Shown here: positions 1 through 11,211 of the stretch, piece after piece | Numbering within the stretch: position 1 is the stretch's first letter | Layout of the letters: every line of letters begins with the position of its first letter | Assembly: GCA_029844215.1 (NCBI GenBank) | Contig: CM056737.1 | Span: 25,107,851 to 25,171,850 of the forward strand | Reading direction: 5' to 3' | Source: Przewalskia tangutica | Lineage: Eukaryota; Streptophyta; Magnoliopsida; Solanales; Solanaceae | DNA length: 64,000 nt | Program-made: the position numbers and the translations under genes | Notes under the pieces: generated by a model | Database searches by the model: none | Told to the model about the DNA's origin: nothing | Seen by the model: only the letters and a program-made list of their open reading frames with translations

Positions 1-101
1 AGTTATCCGAACATAACACTAAACACATCATCATAACATCAATACATACAAATCTCTAGAGGGTTAAGGATATACCTGAAAATAGGCGGTTCAAAGGACC
101 G

Positions 102-1266
102 CTAAAACTGGGAACTTCCACCGCGACCTCTGCGTGGCTCACGGTGTATGAACATCTGCCTAGCTATGGAAGGTGAAGAACCCGCGAATCGATCTAGTAG
201 TCAGTGCTATCCCACCGCGCTACCCCAGTGGACGATCTCGTCAAATGGCCTGTCGGCCGCAAGTATAGCAATCTCCCAAACCAAGACGACATTCCCTACA
301 TGGGCTTTACATGGCAACGGCTGAGATACTGGTGGCCTCATCCGCAGCACTTCTACTCCCGAAAATCTGAAACACGGGAGCCCGACTGCTCTCGAATATC
401 CCATACGTCCGACGGCAGCGGTGGGGACCACTTGCTTGGCGGAGGCGCATAATCGGTGCTGCTTGGCGGTCCGCCTCGAAAGTCACCAAAGGACCGCTGT
501 TCTCGCCCTCTTCGTTGATCTCGGTCATTAGTCGATTTCTCCGCTCACACCAGTGCATAAGCTGCATGCGGGCAATGTCCATGCCGGTGAAGAGCTACAC
601 CGAACAACTTCGCTGTGTCATCGAGCCCGAACATATCGGTGCACTCGATCCTCCATACTAGCTACTAACGCGGGGACGTATCGAGCCAATGAGTCGAACT
701 CCACATTGTACTCCCGAATCGTACGCCCGTTCTGCCGCAACACCAAAAATCTGTCGGCCCGAGCCCTCCTCATCTGTGGAGGCAAGAAATGTGCAAGAAA
801 TGCCTCTGAGAACTCGTCCGTATAGTGGAAGTGCATTCTCTCCCGGGACAGCTCGCGAATCAAACCAGTCGACTGCGGTATCACGTAGCCGATGCGAACC
901 TAGGACCACCGACTCGGTCTCCGATGCCTTGATCACTCTCATGATCCGTTGTAACTGCCGGATGAACTCCTGCGGATCATCCTCAGGCCTCGACCCATAA
1001 AACTCTGGCGGGCTACAACTCAGAAAATCCCGTAGCCTCAAACTATCTGATCTAGGGTGAACCACTGGTGCTACTGGAACTGCTGCGTCCAGCCTATCCT
1101 CAAGTCGGCCTGACCACGGCAATAATCGGGCAACTCGCGTAACCGATCTCTCTGCTCCGGTGTGGGGCTGGAGGCTCAGTCTTGTGGTCTCTGAGAGGCT
1201 GCCGCTTACTCGCATGACTCCTCTGCCGCTTTGCCGCCACGGGCGGGTTGCCTTGCGCGGAGGCAT
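102..1266 (-). pseudogene. gag: Degenerate gag of the first C unit
   Basis: Gag would form the capsid shell and bind the element RNA. The start at 1266 reads MPPRKATR, as in the intact copy at 11212-12423, and the frame then breaks repeatedly. Recognisable blocks are HPRSDSLRLRDFLSC, PPEFYGSRPEDDPQEFI, RDTAVDWFDS, then in another frame EYNVEFDSLARYVPALVASM. The stop equivalent to that of the intact copy is at 102-104. The zinc knuckle area (about 200-330) is recognisable at DNA level but is shifted. Many differences from the intact copy are one- or two-base losses at CTG, CAG or CCGG, so consensus error may add to real decay. No product is expected from the sequence as given. Confidence 0.85.
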
Positions 1267-1456
1267 AACTGGTAAAAACGAGATACGTCAGAGGGGTCCA
1301 ACTTATAACACAGCTCTAAGGCACGATCTCAGAATGAGAAGAAGGGAAACCAATCCTAAATGTCCTGCAGCCTCCTGATTATAGATGTGGTGCACAACAC
1401 ACCGATAATCAAGACTCTACTAGACACGGTCTGTAGACACTTTCCGAGGACTAACT

Positions 1457-1468
1457 GCTCTGATACCA
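1457..1468 (-). promoter_or_regulatory. Primer binding site for initiator tRNA-Met, intact
   Basis: The minus strand reads TGGTATCAGAGC, the complement of the 3' end of plant initiator tRNA-Met. It lies four bases inside the LTR end at 1473, the usual place for priming minus-strand DNA. Confidence 0.92.
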
Positions 1469-1631
1469 CTTTTGTCACGACCCGAACCCGGGCCCGTGAC
1501 TGGTGTCTTACCCCGGGCACCCTAGTGATACAACATCAGAGAAAAACCAGCGGAAATAAAAACTTAAACATACAAATAGATATGGATCAAGATAAAAGAA
1601 AATAGGCCAACCAAAACGGTTGCCTTTCAGC

Positions 1632-1648
1632 ATATATATATATATATA
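1632..1648 (-). promoter_or_regulatory. Probable LTR TATA box (C, compound LTR)
   Basis: A run of TA repeats lies about 160 bases from the 3' end of the LTR in element sense. A TATA run occurs at the same place in the other LTRs of the window. Transcription would start a little downstream, leaving a short R/U5 and a U3 that makes up most of the LTR. Confidence 0.6.
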
Positions 1649-2204
1649 GACCTTTGAACAGTTACAATCCTTACAACCCTGCCCACAACAGTGCTACAGA
1701 CCTCTAAGATTTTTACAACAACTATGACGGGACAGGGCCCCGCCATACCCCTGAATGTACAAGAACCTACAGACTCAGGGTAACATACCAAAGATAAGCC
1801 TCTGAAGGAACGGAGCTTCAATACGCTGAAATGTGATCCTAAAAGCGGGGATCGACGGTAGATGTACCTCTACTGCGGCATGAACGCGGCCCCGAAGGAG
1901 GTCGACAACAGTACCAAGTATGTGGCGAAAATCAGTAAATGAAATCATAATAGTCTATAAAAGCGGGAGACATGTATGATAACCAAACTACGATACACAA
2001 CATATAACCGGTCATATCAAGTCGTGGACTCGCGCCTCCAAATCATCACTCGTGCGGTGGAATTCCTTCCTCACCGGCGATCTATGATATAACAACACAA
2101 GGAGTATACATGAACACCGTGTCCCACGCGTGTCATAAAAACCGTCTGGGGCAAGTATAACTACCAGATCCGGCCGTACCAATAATCTTGTACAACCATA
2201 TCAT

Positions 2205-2540
2205 GAAGGCGACACGTGGCAAGTGCAATAGCCTCCACTCCTCCTCGCGCCACGTGGTAGCGGGGCAAGTGAATCGACTACGCACAGATCACAACCGTAA
2301 GTCACGGCTCCATCCAAACACCGACTCGCGAAGGCGACGCGTGGCAAGTGCACTAGCCTCCAGCTCTCCTCGCGCCACGTGGTGGCGGGGGCAAGTGAAT
2401 CGACTAAGCACCAGATCACAACTGTAAGTCACGATACTTCGCCACGAAGCTGACACGTGGCAAGTACAATAACCTATACCAGATCCACGCTGCGTGGCGG
2501 CGGGGCAAGTAAGCGGTATGCACCGATCACAACCGTAAGT
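2205..2540 (-). repeat. Three tandem G-box units in the LTR
   Basis: Three units of about 105-125 bases. Each has GACACGTGGC or GACGCGTGGC (at 2211, 2336 and 2452) followed about 35-40 bases later by a second half such as GCCACGTGG, then AAGTGAATCGACTA...GATCACAACCGTAAGTCAC. CACGTG is the G-box/ABRE core bound by plant bZIP and bHLH factors. The units lie about 0.6-0.9 kb upstream of the TATA box in element sense, where enhancers would be expected. Confidence 0.75.
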
Positions 2541-4991
2541 CACGATACTTCGCCATAAATAACCATAATGGTCACATGTCCACAGAATCCATCATCGGTG
2601 TAGACATGCCCATGTAACAATGATAATGGAAGCATACCCGTGGAATCTTCCGTCACTGCCGGTACGTCCAAGTAAGTACTCAACAAGTCAACCGACCCTC
2701 CATCGAGAGACGCGATAGCATAGAAACACAATTCTTGTACAACAAAGGCTATCAAAGCAAGCCTAGGCAAGTTACACAACAACAAGCATAGGCAAGTTAC
2801 ACACAACTCAAGGTACTTTCATTTTATGCTAAAGTTCGGGTTTTAACCCTAAAGTACTACGTACGTTAAATTCCTTTTAAAGAGATCCATTCCTTTTATA
2901 AAAGTCACCCGATACCCGTAGTATAAAATTAGAGTGACTCACAATTTTAAGTAAACGTAACACTTCCTTTTTCTAAAATCAAGTAACAACATTCTTTCCG
3001 AAAGTTCGGTTGCCTAATTCCAATTACTCAAGTCTCTTTATTTTAGAAAAGTTTCATAGTTCAATGTCTTAATCTCTTTTAAAACAATTGAGTAACATAT
3101 GTCATATGTGTGAACAGTTTATTATTGTTTATAACCATCTTATTAAAGCAGCCATGATCTAGAAAATGTAATATCATTTTGTCTTATCTTAGCTTCATGC
3201 AGATGGAGGTTTCTCTTGGTTTTATAATAATTAATTAATCAATACATTTTCCTTTATTAACGCCGATGGTTTGTTCGATACTTGTTCTCATTCACGAAAT
3301 CAAGAAACATTATCCCTTTTATCTTCCTTAAGACGTTATACCTAACTTCTCATAAAGCTAGTATAACTCTTAAGCTTTCAAAAACCAAATATTACTTTTC
3401 TTTCAAAATGATTCTTTTGAAATACTTCAAGTTCTTTATTATCACACATCAAGTCAGATATAAGTAAAATCAGTTATCTTTTAAAAACCACAAAGCATTT
3501 TCTTACCTACATAAAGCTGTTATAACCAACTTCCCATAAAGCCGTTATAACACTTTATGTTTTAAACCAATCAAATACATTTAACACATGTACGTCTACC
3601 GTACTACATAGTTATACACATATCATGCTAGAAAAGATAGGAAGAGGTTCACATACCTCGCGACGATTATCGACTAATAGCAAAACGCTCCAAGTACCTC
3701 AAACCGTCGGCTACACCTTAAGCCAAGTAGATCACGCCACACGTAGTACTTCAACCTATAAAGGCCACAAGGCGCCTATTAACATCTAGATCTCAACGAA
3801 GAATATTCTACAGAAAATTCGCAAGACTTCCCGCAACGCAGAACTCCTCTATCGAGGCCTGCTAACAGGCCAACAACTCCCGAGAGGGGGGGGGGGTTGT
3901 ACGTCTAATCCGGACGTGTACAATTCTACTTCACAGTAATGCTACACAAGTCTACTGTAATACAGTCCTATGTAATTACAGTTCAGTTCTCTTCTTTAAA
4001 TTCAGGCTTAAGTCAAAAGACATTGCCGCAAAACTATGTTCAGTTCTATATATAGTATACTTCAACTATATATTCCTACAACATATAATTCCAATAACAA
4101 TAGGCGGACAAGTTTATTTACCTCGATAAGCCCAAAATTATCCAAGTTTAAATGTCGATCCTGAGCAAGGTTTAGCTCCTACTCCGTGCGCTCCAATTCG
4201 CTCCAAGAAACCCTTAGAAGTTCTACACAACTTCTACTTAGTACTCCAACCAATTATGGAGATTTTTCCATAGGGTTTCGTTTAGTTGCTAAAGGAAAGT
4301 ATAGTAGTATTTCCGGGCTCTACGTATAGAGGTAACTTTGGAAAGTACTACAAGGTATTTGGGCTAAAGTATTTTGGTATAACAACAATACTTGGAGAGT
4401 ATTTCTACCAAGAGGGGGGGTGTGTATTATACGAAAACTACAAGGCAAGGGGGAGGGTTCTCGTGAGGGCCTCTAAGGGGAGGAGAGGGCTTGGACGAGA
4501 GCTCTTTCTAAGAGGGGGGGAGGATTTTAACACTTAGAAAACATTTTGTGGATGAAGAAGTTCATCAACTAAGGGGGGTATTTATAGGTCAAGCAATGGC
4601 CAACCAATGGCCAAGATGAAGCCAAGTGCTAGGCAAGTGTAAGGCCAAGATTTACCCAAGTACACCTTATCCATCTACCACCAAAATATCCTACCTAATC
4701 CTTGACCAAGGAAAAGGCCTAGAAAATCATCCCACTTGCCCCATTTGCCGTCCAATGAGGGTGACGAGTGTCACCCTCCCGTTGGTCCAAAATATTTCGT
4801 CACTCGGAAAAATCCGCAAAAATTATAAATGACATAGCCGGAATTTTCCCTTCGCAAGTTTAGTAAAACGTTTCGTCGAAAAACGATTCTTTTCGGTACT
4901 TGTGTACAAATTTCGAACCTTGTCAACCTTAAGGCTTAAACTTTTATACGTACGCCCTCACTTACATACCCTGGAAATACGGGGTATAACA

Positions 4992-7900
4992 CGAAACTCC
5001 ATCCAAACTCTGACTCGCGAAGCTGACACGTGGCAAGTGCGATAGCCTCCACCAGATCCTCCCTGCGCCACGTAGCTGACGGGGGCAAGTAGCCAGGCTA
5101 CCCACCAGATCACAACCGTAAGTCACGATACTTCGCCGCGGTCGACACGCGTGGCAATCACGATAACCTATACCAGATCCACTGCGTCACGTGGCGACGG
5201 GGCAAGTAAACAGGCTATGCACTCGATCACAACCGTAAGTCATGATACTTCGCCATAAATAACCATAATGGTCACATGCCCACAGAATCCATCATCGGTG
5301 TAGACATGCCCATGTAACAATAATAATGGAAGCATACCCGTGGAATCTTCCGTCACGCAGATGCGCCCAAGTAAGTTCTCAACAAGTCAACCGGCCCTCC
5401 ATCGAGAGACGCGGTAGTATAGAAACACAATTCTTGCACAACAAAGGCTATCACAACAAGTATAGGCACGTTACGCAACAACAAGCATAGGCAAGTCACA
5501 CAACAACAAGCATAGGCAAGTTACATATAACTCAAGGTACTATCATTTTGTGTCAAAGTCCGGGTTTTAACCCTAAAGTACTACGTACGTTAAATTCCTT
5601 TTAAAGATCCATTTCTTTTACAACGGTCACCCGATACCCGTAGTATAAAAAAAATAGAGTGACTAACATTTTTAAGTAGACCAAAACACTTTCCCTTTTT
5701 AAAATCAAGTAACAACATTCTTTTCCAAAGGTTCAAGTTTGCCTAATTTCAAACATCCAAGTCTCTTATTTTAGAAGGTTTCATAGTCCATAGACTTAAT
5801 CACTTAAAAGCGAAATTCCTTTTTAAAACAATTGAGTAACATATATCTTAAGTGTGAGTAGGTTATTCTTGTTTATAACAATCTTATTAAAGCAACCATG
5901 ATCTAGAAAATGTAATATCATTTTGTCTTATCTTAGCTTCTATGCAGATGGAGGTTTCTACTGGTTTTAATAATAATTAATTAATCAATACATTTTCCTT
6001 TATTAACGCCGATGGTTTGTTCGATACTTGTTCTCATTTCCAAATCAAGAAACATTATTCCTTTTATCTTCCTTAAGTCGTTATACCTAACTTCCCATAA
6101 AGCTAGTATAACTCTTAAGCTTTCACAAACCAAGTATTACTCTTCTTTCAAAATGATTCTTTCGAAATACTTCAAGTTCCTTAATACATCAAGCCAGTTA
6201 TAAGTCAAACCAATTATCTTTTAAAAACCACAAACCATTTTCGTACCTACATAAAGTTGTTATAACCAACTTCCCATAAAGCCGTTATAACACCTTATGT
6301 TTTAAACCAACCAAATTCATTTAACACATGTACGTCTACCGTACTACATAGTTATACACATATCATGCTAGAAAAGATAGGAAGAGGTTCACATACCTCG
6401 CGACGATTATCGACTAATAGCAAAACGCTCCAAGTACCTCAAACCGTCGGCTACTCCTTAAGCCAAGTAGATCACGCCACACGTAGTACTTCAACCTATA
6501 AAGGCCACAAGGCGCCTATTAACATCTAGATCTCAATGTAGAATATTCTACAGAAAATTCGGCAGCACCTCCCCCCCCCCCTCAACCGCGTAAATCTCCT
6601 CCTCTAACGAGGCCTGCTAACAGGCCAACAACTCCCGAGAGGGGGGGGGGGAGGTTGTACGTCTAATCCGGACGTGTACAATTCTACTTCATAGTAATGC
6701 TACACAAGTCTATTGTAATACAGTCCTATGTAATTACAGTTCAGTTCTCTTCTTTAAATTCAGGCTTAAGTCAAAAGACATTGCCGCAAAACTATGTTCA
6801 GTTCTATATATAGTATACTTCAACTATATATTCATACAACATATAATTCCAATAACAATAGGCGGACAAGTTTATTTACCTCGATAAGCCCAAAATTATC
6901 CAAGTTTAAATGTCGATCCTGAGCAAGGTTTAGCTCCTACTCCGTGCGCTCCAATTCGCTCCAAGAAACCCTTAGAAGTTCTACACAACTTCTACTTAGT
7001 ACTCCAACCAATTATGGAGATTTTTCCATAGGGTTTCGTTTAGTGGCTAAAGGAAAGTATAGTAGTATTTCCGGGCTCTACGTATAGAGGTAACTTTGGA
7101 AAGTACTACAAGGTATTTGGGCTAAAGTATTTTGGTATAACAACAATACTTGGAGAGTATTTCTACCAAAAGGGGGGGTGTGTATTATACGAAAACTACA
7201 AGGCAAGGGGGAGGGGTTCTCGGCCGAGGGCCTCTCTAAGGGGGAGGGGGAGAGGGCTTGGACGAGAGCTCTTTCTAAGAGGGGGGAGGATTTTAACACT
7301 TAGAAAACATTTTGTGGATGAAGAAGTTCATCAACTAAGGGGGGTATTTATAGGTCAAGCAATGGCCAACCAATGGCCAAGATGAAGCCAAGTTCTAGGC
7401 AAGTGTAAGGCCAAGATTTACCCAAGTACACCTTATCCATCTACCACCAAAATATCCTACCTAATCCTTGACCAAGGAAAAGGCCTAGAAAATCGTCCCA
7501 CTTGCCCCATTTGCCGTCCAATGAGGGTGACAAGTGTCATCCTCCCGTTGGTCCAAAATATTTCGTCTCTCGGAAAAATTCGCAAAAATTATAAATGACA
7601 TAGCCGGAATTTTCCCTTCGCAAGTTTAGTAAAACGTTTCGTCGAAAAACGATTCTTTTCGGTACTTGTGTACAAATTTCGAACCTTGCCAACCTTAAGG
7701 CTTAAATTTTTATACGTACGCCCTCACTTACATACCCTGGAAATACGGGGTATAACACGAAGCTCCATCCAAACTCTGACTCGCGAAGCTGACACGTGGC
7801 AAGTGCGATAGCCTCCACCAGATCCTCCCTGCGCCACGTAGCTGACGGGGGCAAGTAACCAGGCTACCCACCAGATCACAACCGTAAGTCACGATACTTC

Positions 7901-10456
7901 GCCGCGCGACACGCGTGGCAAGTGCGATAACCTATACCAGATCCACTGCGTCACGTGGGCGGGGCAAGTAAACAGCTATGCACGATCACAACCGTAAGTC
8001 ACGATATCGCCATAAATAACCATAATGGTCACATGCCCACGAATCCATCATCGGTGTAGACATGCCCATGTAACAATAATAATGGAAGATACGTGGAATC
8101 TTCCGTCACCGCCAGACGTCCAAGTAAGTTCTCAACAAGTCAACCGGCCCTCCATCGAGAGACGCGGTAGTATAGAAACACAATTCTTGATCAACAAAGG
8201 CTATCACAACAAGTATAGGCACGTTACACAACAACAAGCATAGGCAAGTCACACAACAACAAGCATAGGCAAGTTACATATAACTCAAGGTACTATCATT
8301 TTATGTCAAAGTCCGGGTTTTAACCCTAAAGTACTACGTACGTTAAATTCCTTTTAAAGATCCATTTCTTTTACAACGGTCACCCGATACCCGTAGTATA
8401 AAAAAAATAGAGTGACTAACATTTTTAAGTAAACCAAAATACTTTCCCTTTTTAAAATCAAGTAACAACATTCTTTTCCAAAGGTTCAAGTTTGCCTAAT
8501 TTCAAACATTCAAGTCTCTTATTTTAGAAGGTTTCATAGTCCATAGACTTAATCACTTAAAAGCGAAATTCCTTTTTAAAACAATTGAGTAACATATGTC
8601 TTAAGTGTGAGTAGGTTATTCTTGTTTATAACAATCTTATTAAAGCAGCCATGATCTAGAAAATGTAATATCATTTTGTCTTATCTTAGCTTCTATGCAG
8701 ATGGAGGTTTCTACTGGTTTTAATAATAATTAATTAATCAATACATTTTCCTTTATTAACGCTGCAGTGGTTTGTTCGATACTTGTTCTCATTTCCAAAT
8801 CAAGAAACATTATTCCTTTTATCTTCCTTAAGTCGTTATACCTAACTTCCCATAAAGCTAGTATAACTCTTAAGCTTTCACAAACCAAGTATTACTCTTC
8901 TTTCAAAATGATTATTTCGAAATACTTCAAGTTCTTTATTACATCAAGCCAGTTATAAGTCAAACCAGTTATCTTTTAAAAACCACAAACCATTTTCGTA
9001 CATACATAAAGTTGTTATAACCAACTTCCCATAAAGCCGTTATAACACCTTATGTTTTAAACCAACCAAATTCATTTAACACATGTACGTCTACCGTACT
9101 ACATAGTTATACACATATCATGCTAGAAAAGATAGGAAGAGGTTCACATACCTCGCGACGATTATCGACTAATAGCAAAACGCTCCAAGTACCTCAAACC
9201 GTCGGCTACTCCTTAAGCCAAGTACATCACGCCACACGTAGTACTTCAACCTATAAAGGCCACAAGGCACCTATTAACATCTAGATCTCATTGTAGAATA
9301 TTCTACAGAAAATTCGGCAGCACCTCTCCCCCCCCCGCAACCGCGTAAATCTCCTCATCTATCGAGGCCTGCAAACAGACCAACAACTCCCGAGAGGGGG
9401 GGGGGGGGGTTATACGTCTAATCCGGACGTGTACAATTCTACTTCACAGTAACACTACAGGTCTACTGTAAATACAGTCCTATGTAAGTACAGTTCAATT
9501 CTCTTCTGTAATATCCTTCTATGTATCTTATATACATTTCTATACAACTACAGTATGTAATTTCCAATTACAATATAAGGACTAGAGTAGTTACCTCGGT
9601 AAGCCCAAAATTATCCAAGATTTAATGTCGATCCTGAGCAAGGTTTAGCTCCTACTCCGTGCGCTCCAACCCGCTCCAAACAACCCTTAGAAGTTCTACG
9701 CAACTTCTACTTAACACTTCAACTCGCTATGAAGATTTCCTTAGGGTTTCGTTTAGTGGCTAAAGGAAGTATAATAGTATTTCTGGGCTTTTAGTATAGA
9801 GGGTACTTGGAAATACTACAAATGTTTTGGGCTAGAGTATTTTGGAATAGTAACAATACTTGGAGAATACTTTTCTACCAAGGGGGGGGGGGTGTATTTC
9901 GAAAACAACTAGGCAAGGGGGGGGGGGTGGTGGTACACTCTCGGCCAAGGCTTCTCAAGGGGGGGAGGAGAAGCTTGGACGAACACTTCAACAAAGGGGG
10001 AGGGATTTCAAGACTTGGAGAAATGATTTTTGGATGAAGAAATCCTTCAACTTAGGGGGGTATTTATAGGACATTCAAAGGCCAAGATCAAGCCAAGTGG
10101 GGGGGCAAGTGGAGGGTGGGTCCCACTTGCTCATCAACTACACAAAATATCCTACCAACTACTTGACAAAAAATCCAAGGAAAAACGCCCAAGTTCGTCC
10201 CACACTTTACCGTCCACTTGAGGGTGACACTTGTCACCCTCTCGTTGGTCTAAAATATTTCATCTCTCAGAAAAATCCGCAAAAATTATAAATGACATAG
10301 CCGTATTTTTCCCTTCGCAAAGTCCGGAAAACGTTTCGTCGGAAAACGATTCTTTTTGCTAGTTGTGCACAAAATTTCGTCCCTTAGTCTACTTTAAGGC
10401 TTAAACTTTTGTACGTACGCCCTCACGTACATACTCTGGAAATACGGGGTATAACA
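4992..10456 (-). repeat. Two extra tandem copies of the LTR U3 part
   Basis: The units 4992-7757 (2766 bases) and 7758-10456 (2699 bases) repeat the segment about 2305-4991. Each ends with the true LTR terminus GGGGTATAACA. Each starts with CGAA(A/G)CTCCATCCAAACTCTGACTCGCGAAGC, a site that is internal in an ordinary LTR (compare 13478). Nothing coding is seen. The short frames around 6012-6203 and 8767-8958 are repeats of the same LTR stretch and not genes. Confidence 0.85.
9880..9995 (+). other. Clustered G runs, possible G-quadruplex
   Basis: At least four G runs of five to about ten bases lie within about 110 bases on the plus strand (after CCAA near 9881, after GCAA near 9915, after CAA near 9957, and near 9985). 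Similar clusters are at 4414-4520, 7170-7285 and 26670-26720 (C-rich there, because element E is reversed). The runs are much shorter in the copy at 15605-15715. Confidence 0.5.
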
Positions 10457-10471
10457 TTCGTCCCGAATGTT
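10453..10471 (-). other. PPT-side hairpin, with the polypurine tract deleted
   Basis: AACATTCG-TCC-CGAATGTT is a perfect 8-base inverted repeat. In elements D, F and G this hairpin is separated from the LTR end by a purine tract of 13-17 bases. Here the LTR end runs directly into the hairpin, so the tract that primes plus-strand DNA is missing. Confidence 0.75.
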
Positions 10472-11211
10472 CCTTCTCAACACAGATAACGATACAGTTC
10501 CTCTCAGCACATGTTCACTTCTTTCCTTACTCGTCGTACTTTTCTCGAACACTTGAACTCTTTCTAGAATACGTACCATACTTCAATCATCGCTTCAGTT
10601 TCCAAAACTTTGGAGTCACCACCTCCAAACTTGGTCATCTTACTAGCCGCAATCTCCCTTAAGGCCATTCTCGGCCTTCACGATCCGCTTCTGGTCGAAC
10701 ATATCCACGAACTCATACGATGGTCATCTAAACTTGGGCCTAGCACCCTCGTGACCCTACCACCTGGTGGGACCACCCAGAACTGACCCCACCCTAATCC
10801 GGGCTACGGGTTGACCCGCAACACGTCCTCAACCCGACCCGCTATCGCGCTAAACACTTGTTCTCCCGATCCGGAACAATCTCGCTAATCAAGTCCAGAA
10901 AGCTACCACTTTCATCTTACACAACCCATGGAATTATCTCACAATACATTTACGCAAACCAAGTATTTCGAGAAAGACTAACCGTAAAATCTTTTATTCA
11001 AGTCGGCCTTACATCTAAGGTCTCAACGTGTAATATTCTAAGGTTCATACCTTCCCTGCCCCCATACTTATTCTTTCAACTAACTATGTCTCTAAACCAC
11101 AATATACACCATGCTATCTGTACAAAGTACACAACATATAATCATCGTATCACACATGCAAAACTCTAGAGGGTTAAGGATATACCTGAAAATAGGCGAT
11201 TCAAAGGACCG
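10472..11211 (-). other. Conserved non-pol segment of gag-only elements (C copy)
   Basis: This stretch occupies the place of pol. It shares long blocks with 47040-47700 (element D), for instance CGTTCACTTCTTTCCTTACT, TCGCTTCAGTTTCCAAAAC and CACGAACTCATACGATGG, and more weakly with 38990-39480 (element F). I recognise no domain. In element sense a short reading YEFVDMFDQ..IVKA.NGL occurs here and in D, with (H)EFVDAFD in F, but stops flank it. A 103-codon frame at 10858-11169 lies on the other strand and I do not trust it. It could be a decayed gene or untranslated RNA sequence such as a packaging signal. Confidence 0.6.

Larger units (their letters stand above)
1473..10456 (-). repeat. Compound LTR of array C with triplicated U3 part
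   Basis: On the plus strand it starts TGTCACGACCCG and ends CGGGGTATAACA, the reverse of a TG...CA LTR. It is about 9 kb, against 3532 bases for the normal LTR at 12629-16160. The head (1473 to about 2304) is present once. The part from the CTCCATCCAAAC motif to the terminal GTATAACA occurs three times: about 2305-4991, 4992-7757 and 7758-10456. Both internal joints have the same form, GGGGTATAACACGAA followed by (A/G)CTCCATCC. Copies 1 and 2 are near-identical over their whole length. The distal third of copy 3 (from about 9440) instead matches the LTR at 12629-16160. Confidence 0.85.

Noticed and set aside
689..1000. Plus-strand frames opposite gag (689-1000, 11849-12148)
   Set aside because: They are mirror frames of conserved gag codons; the minus strand holds the known domains.
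1457..1468. tRNA gene
   Set aside because: Only the 12-base complement of the tRNA 3' end is present, beside LTR ends. It is a primer site; no cloverleaf is seen.
3282..8958. Recurring short frame with SKSRNIIPFIFLK at 3282, 6012 and 8767
   Set aside because: It is the same LTR stretch in three tandem copies. The start varies and no codon-like conservation is seen.
10858..11169. 103-codon plus-strand frame in array C
   Set aside because: Antisense to the element, not kept in the matching segments of D and F, and no domain recognised.
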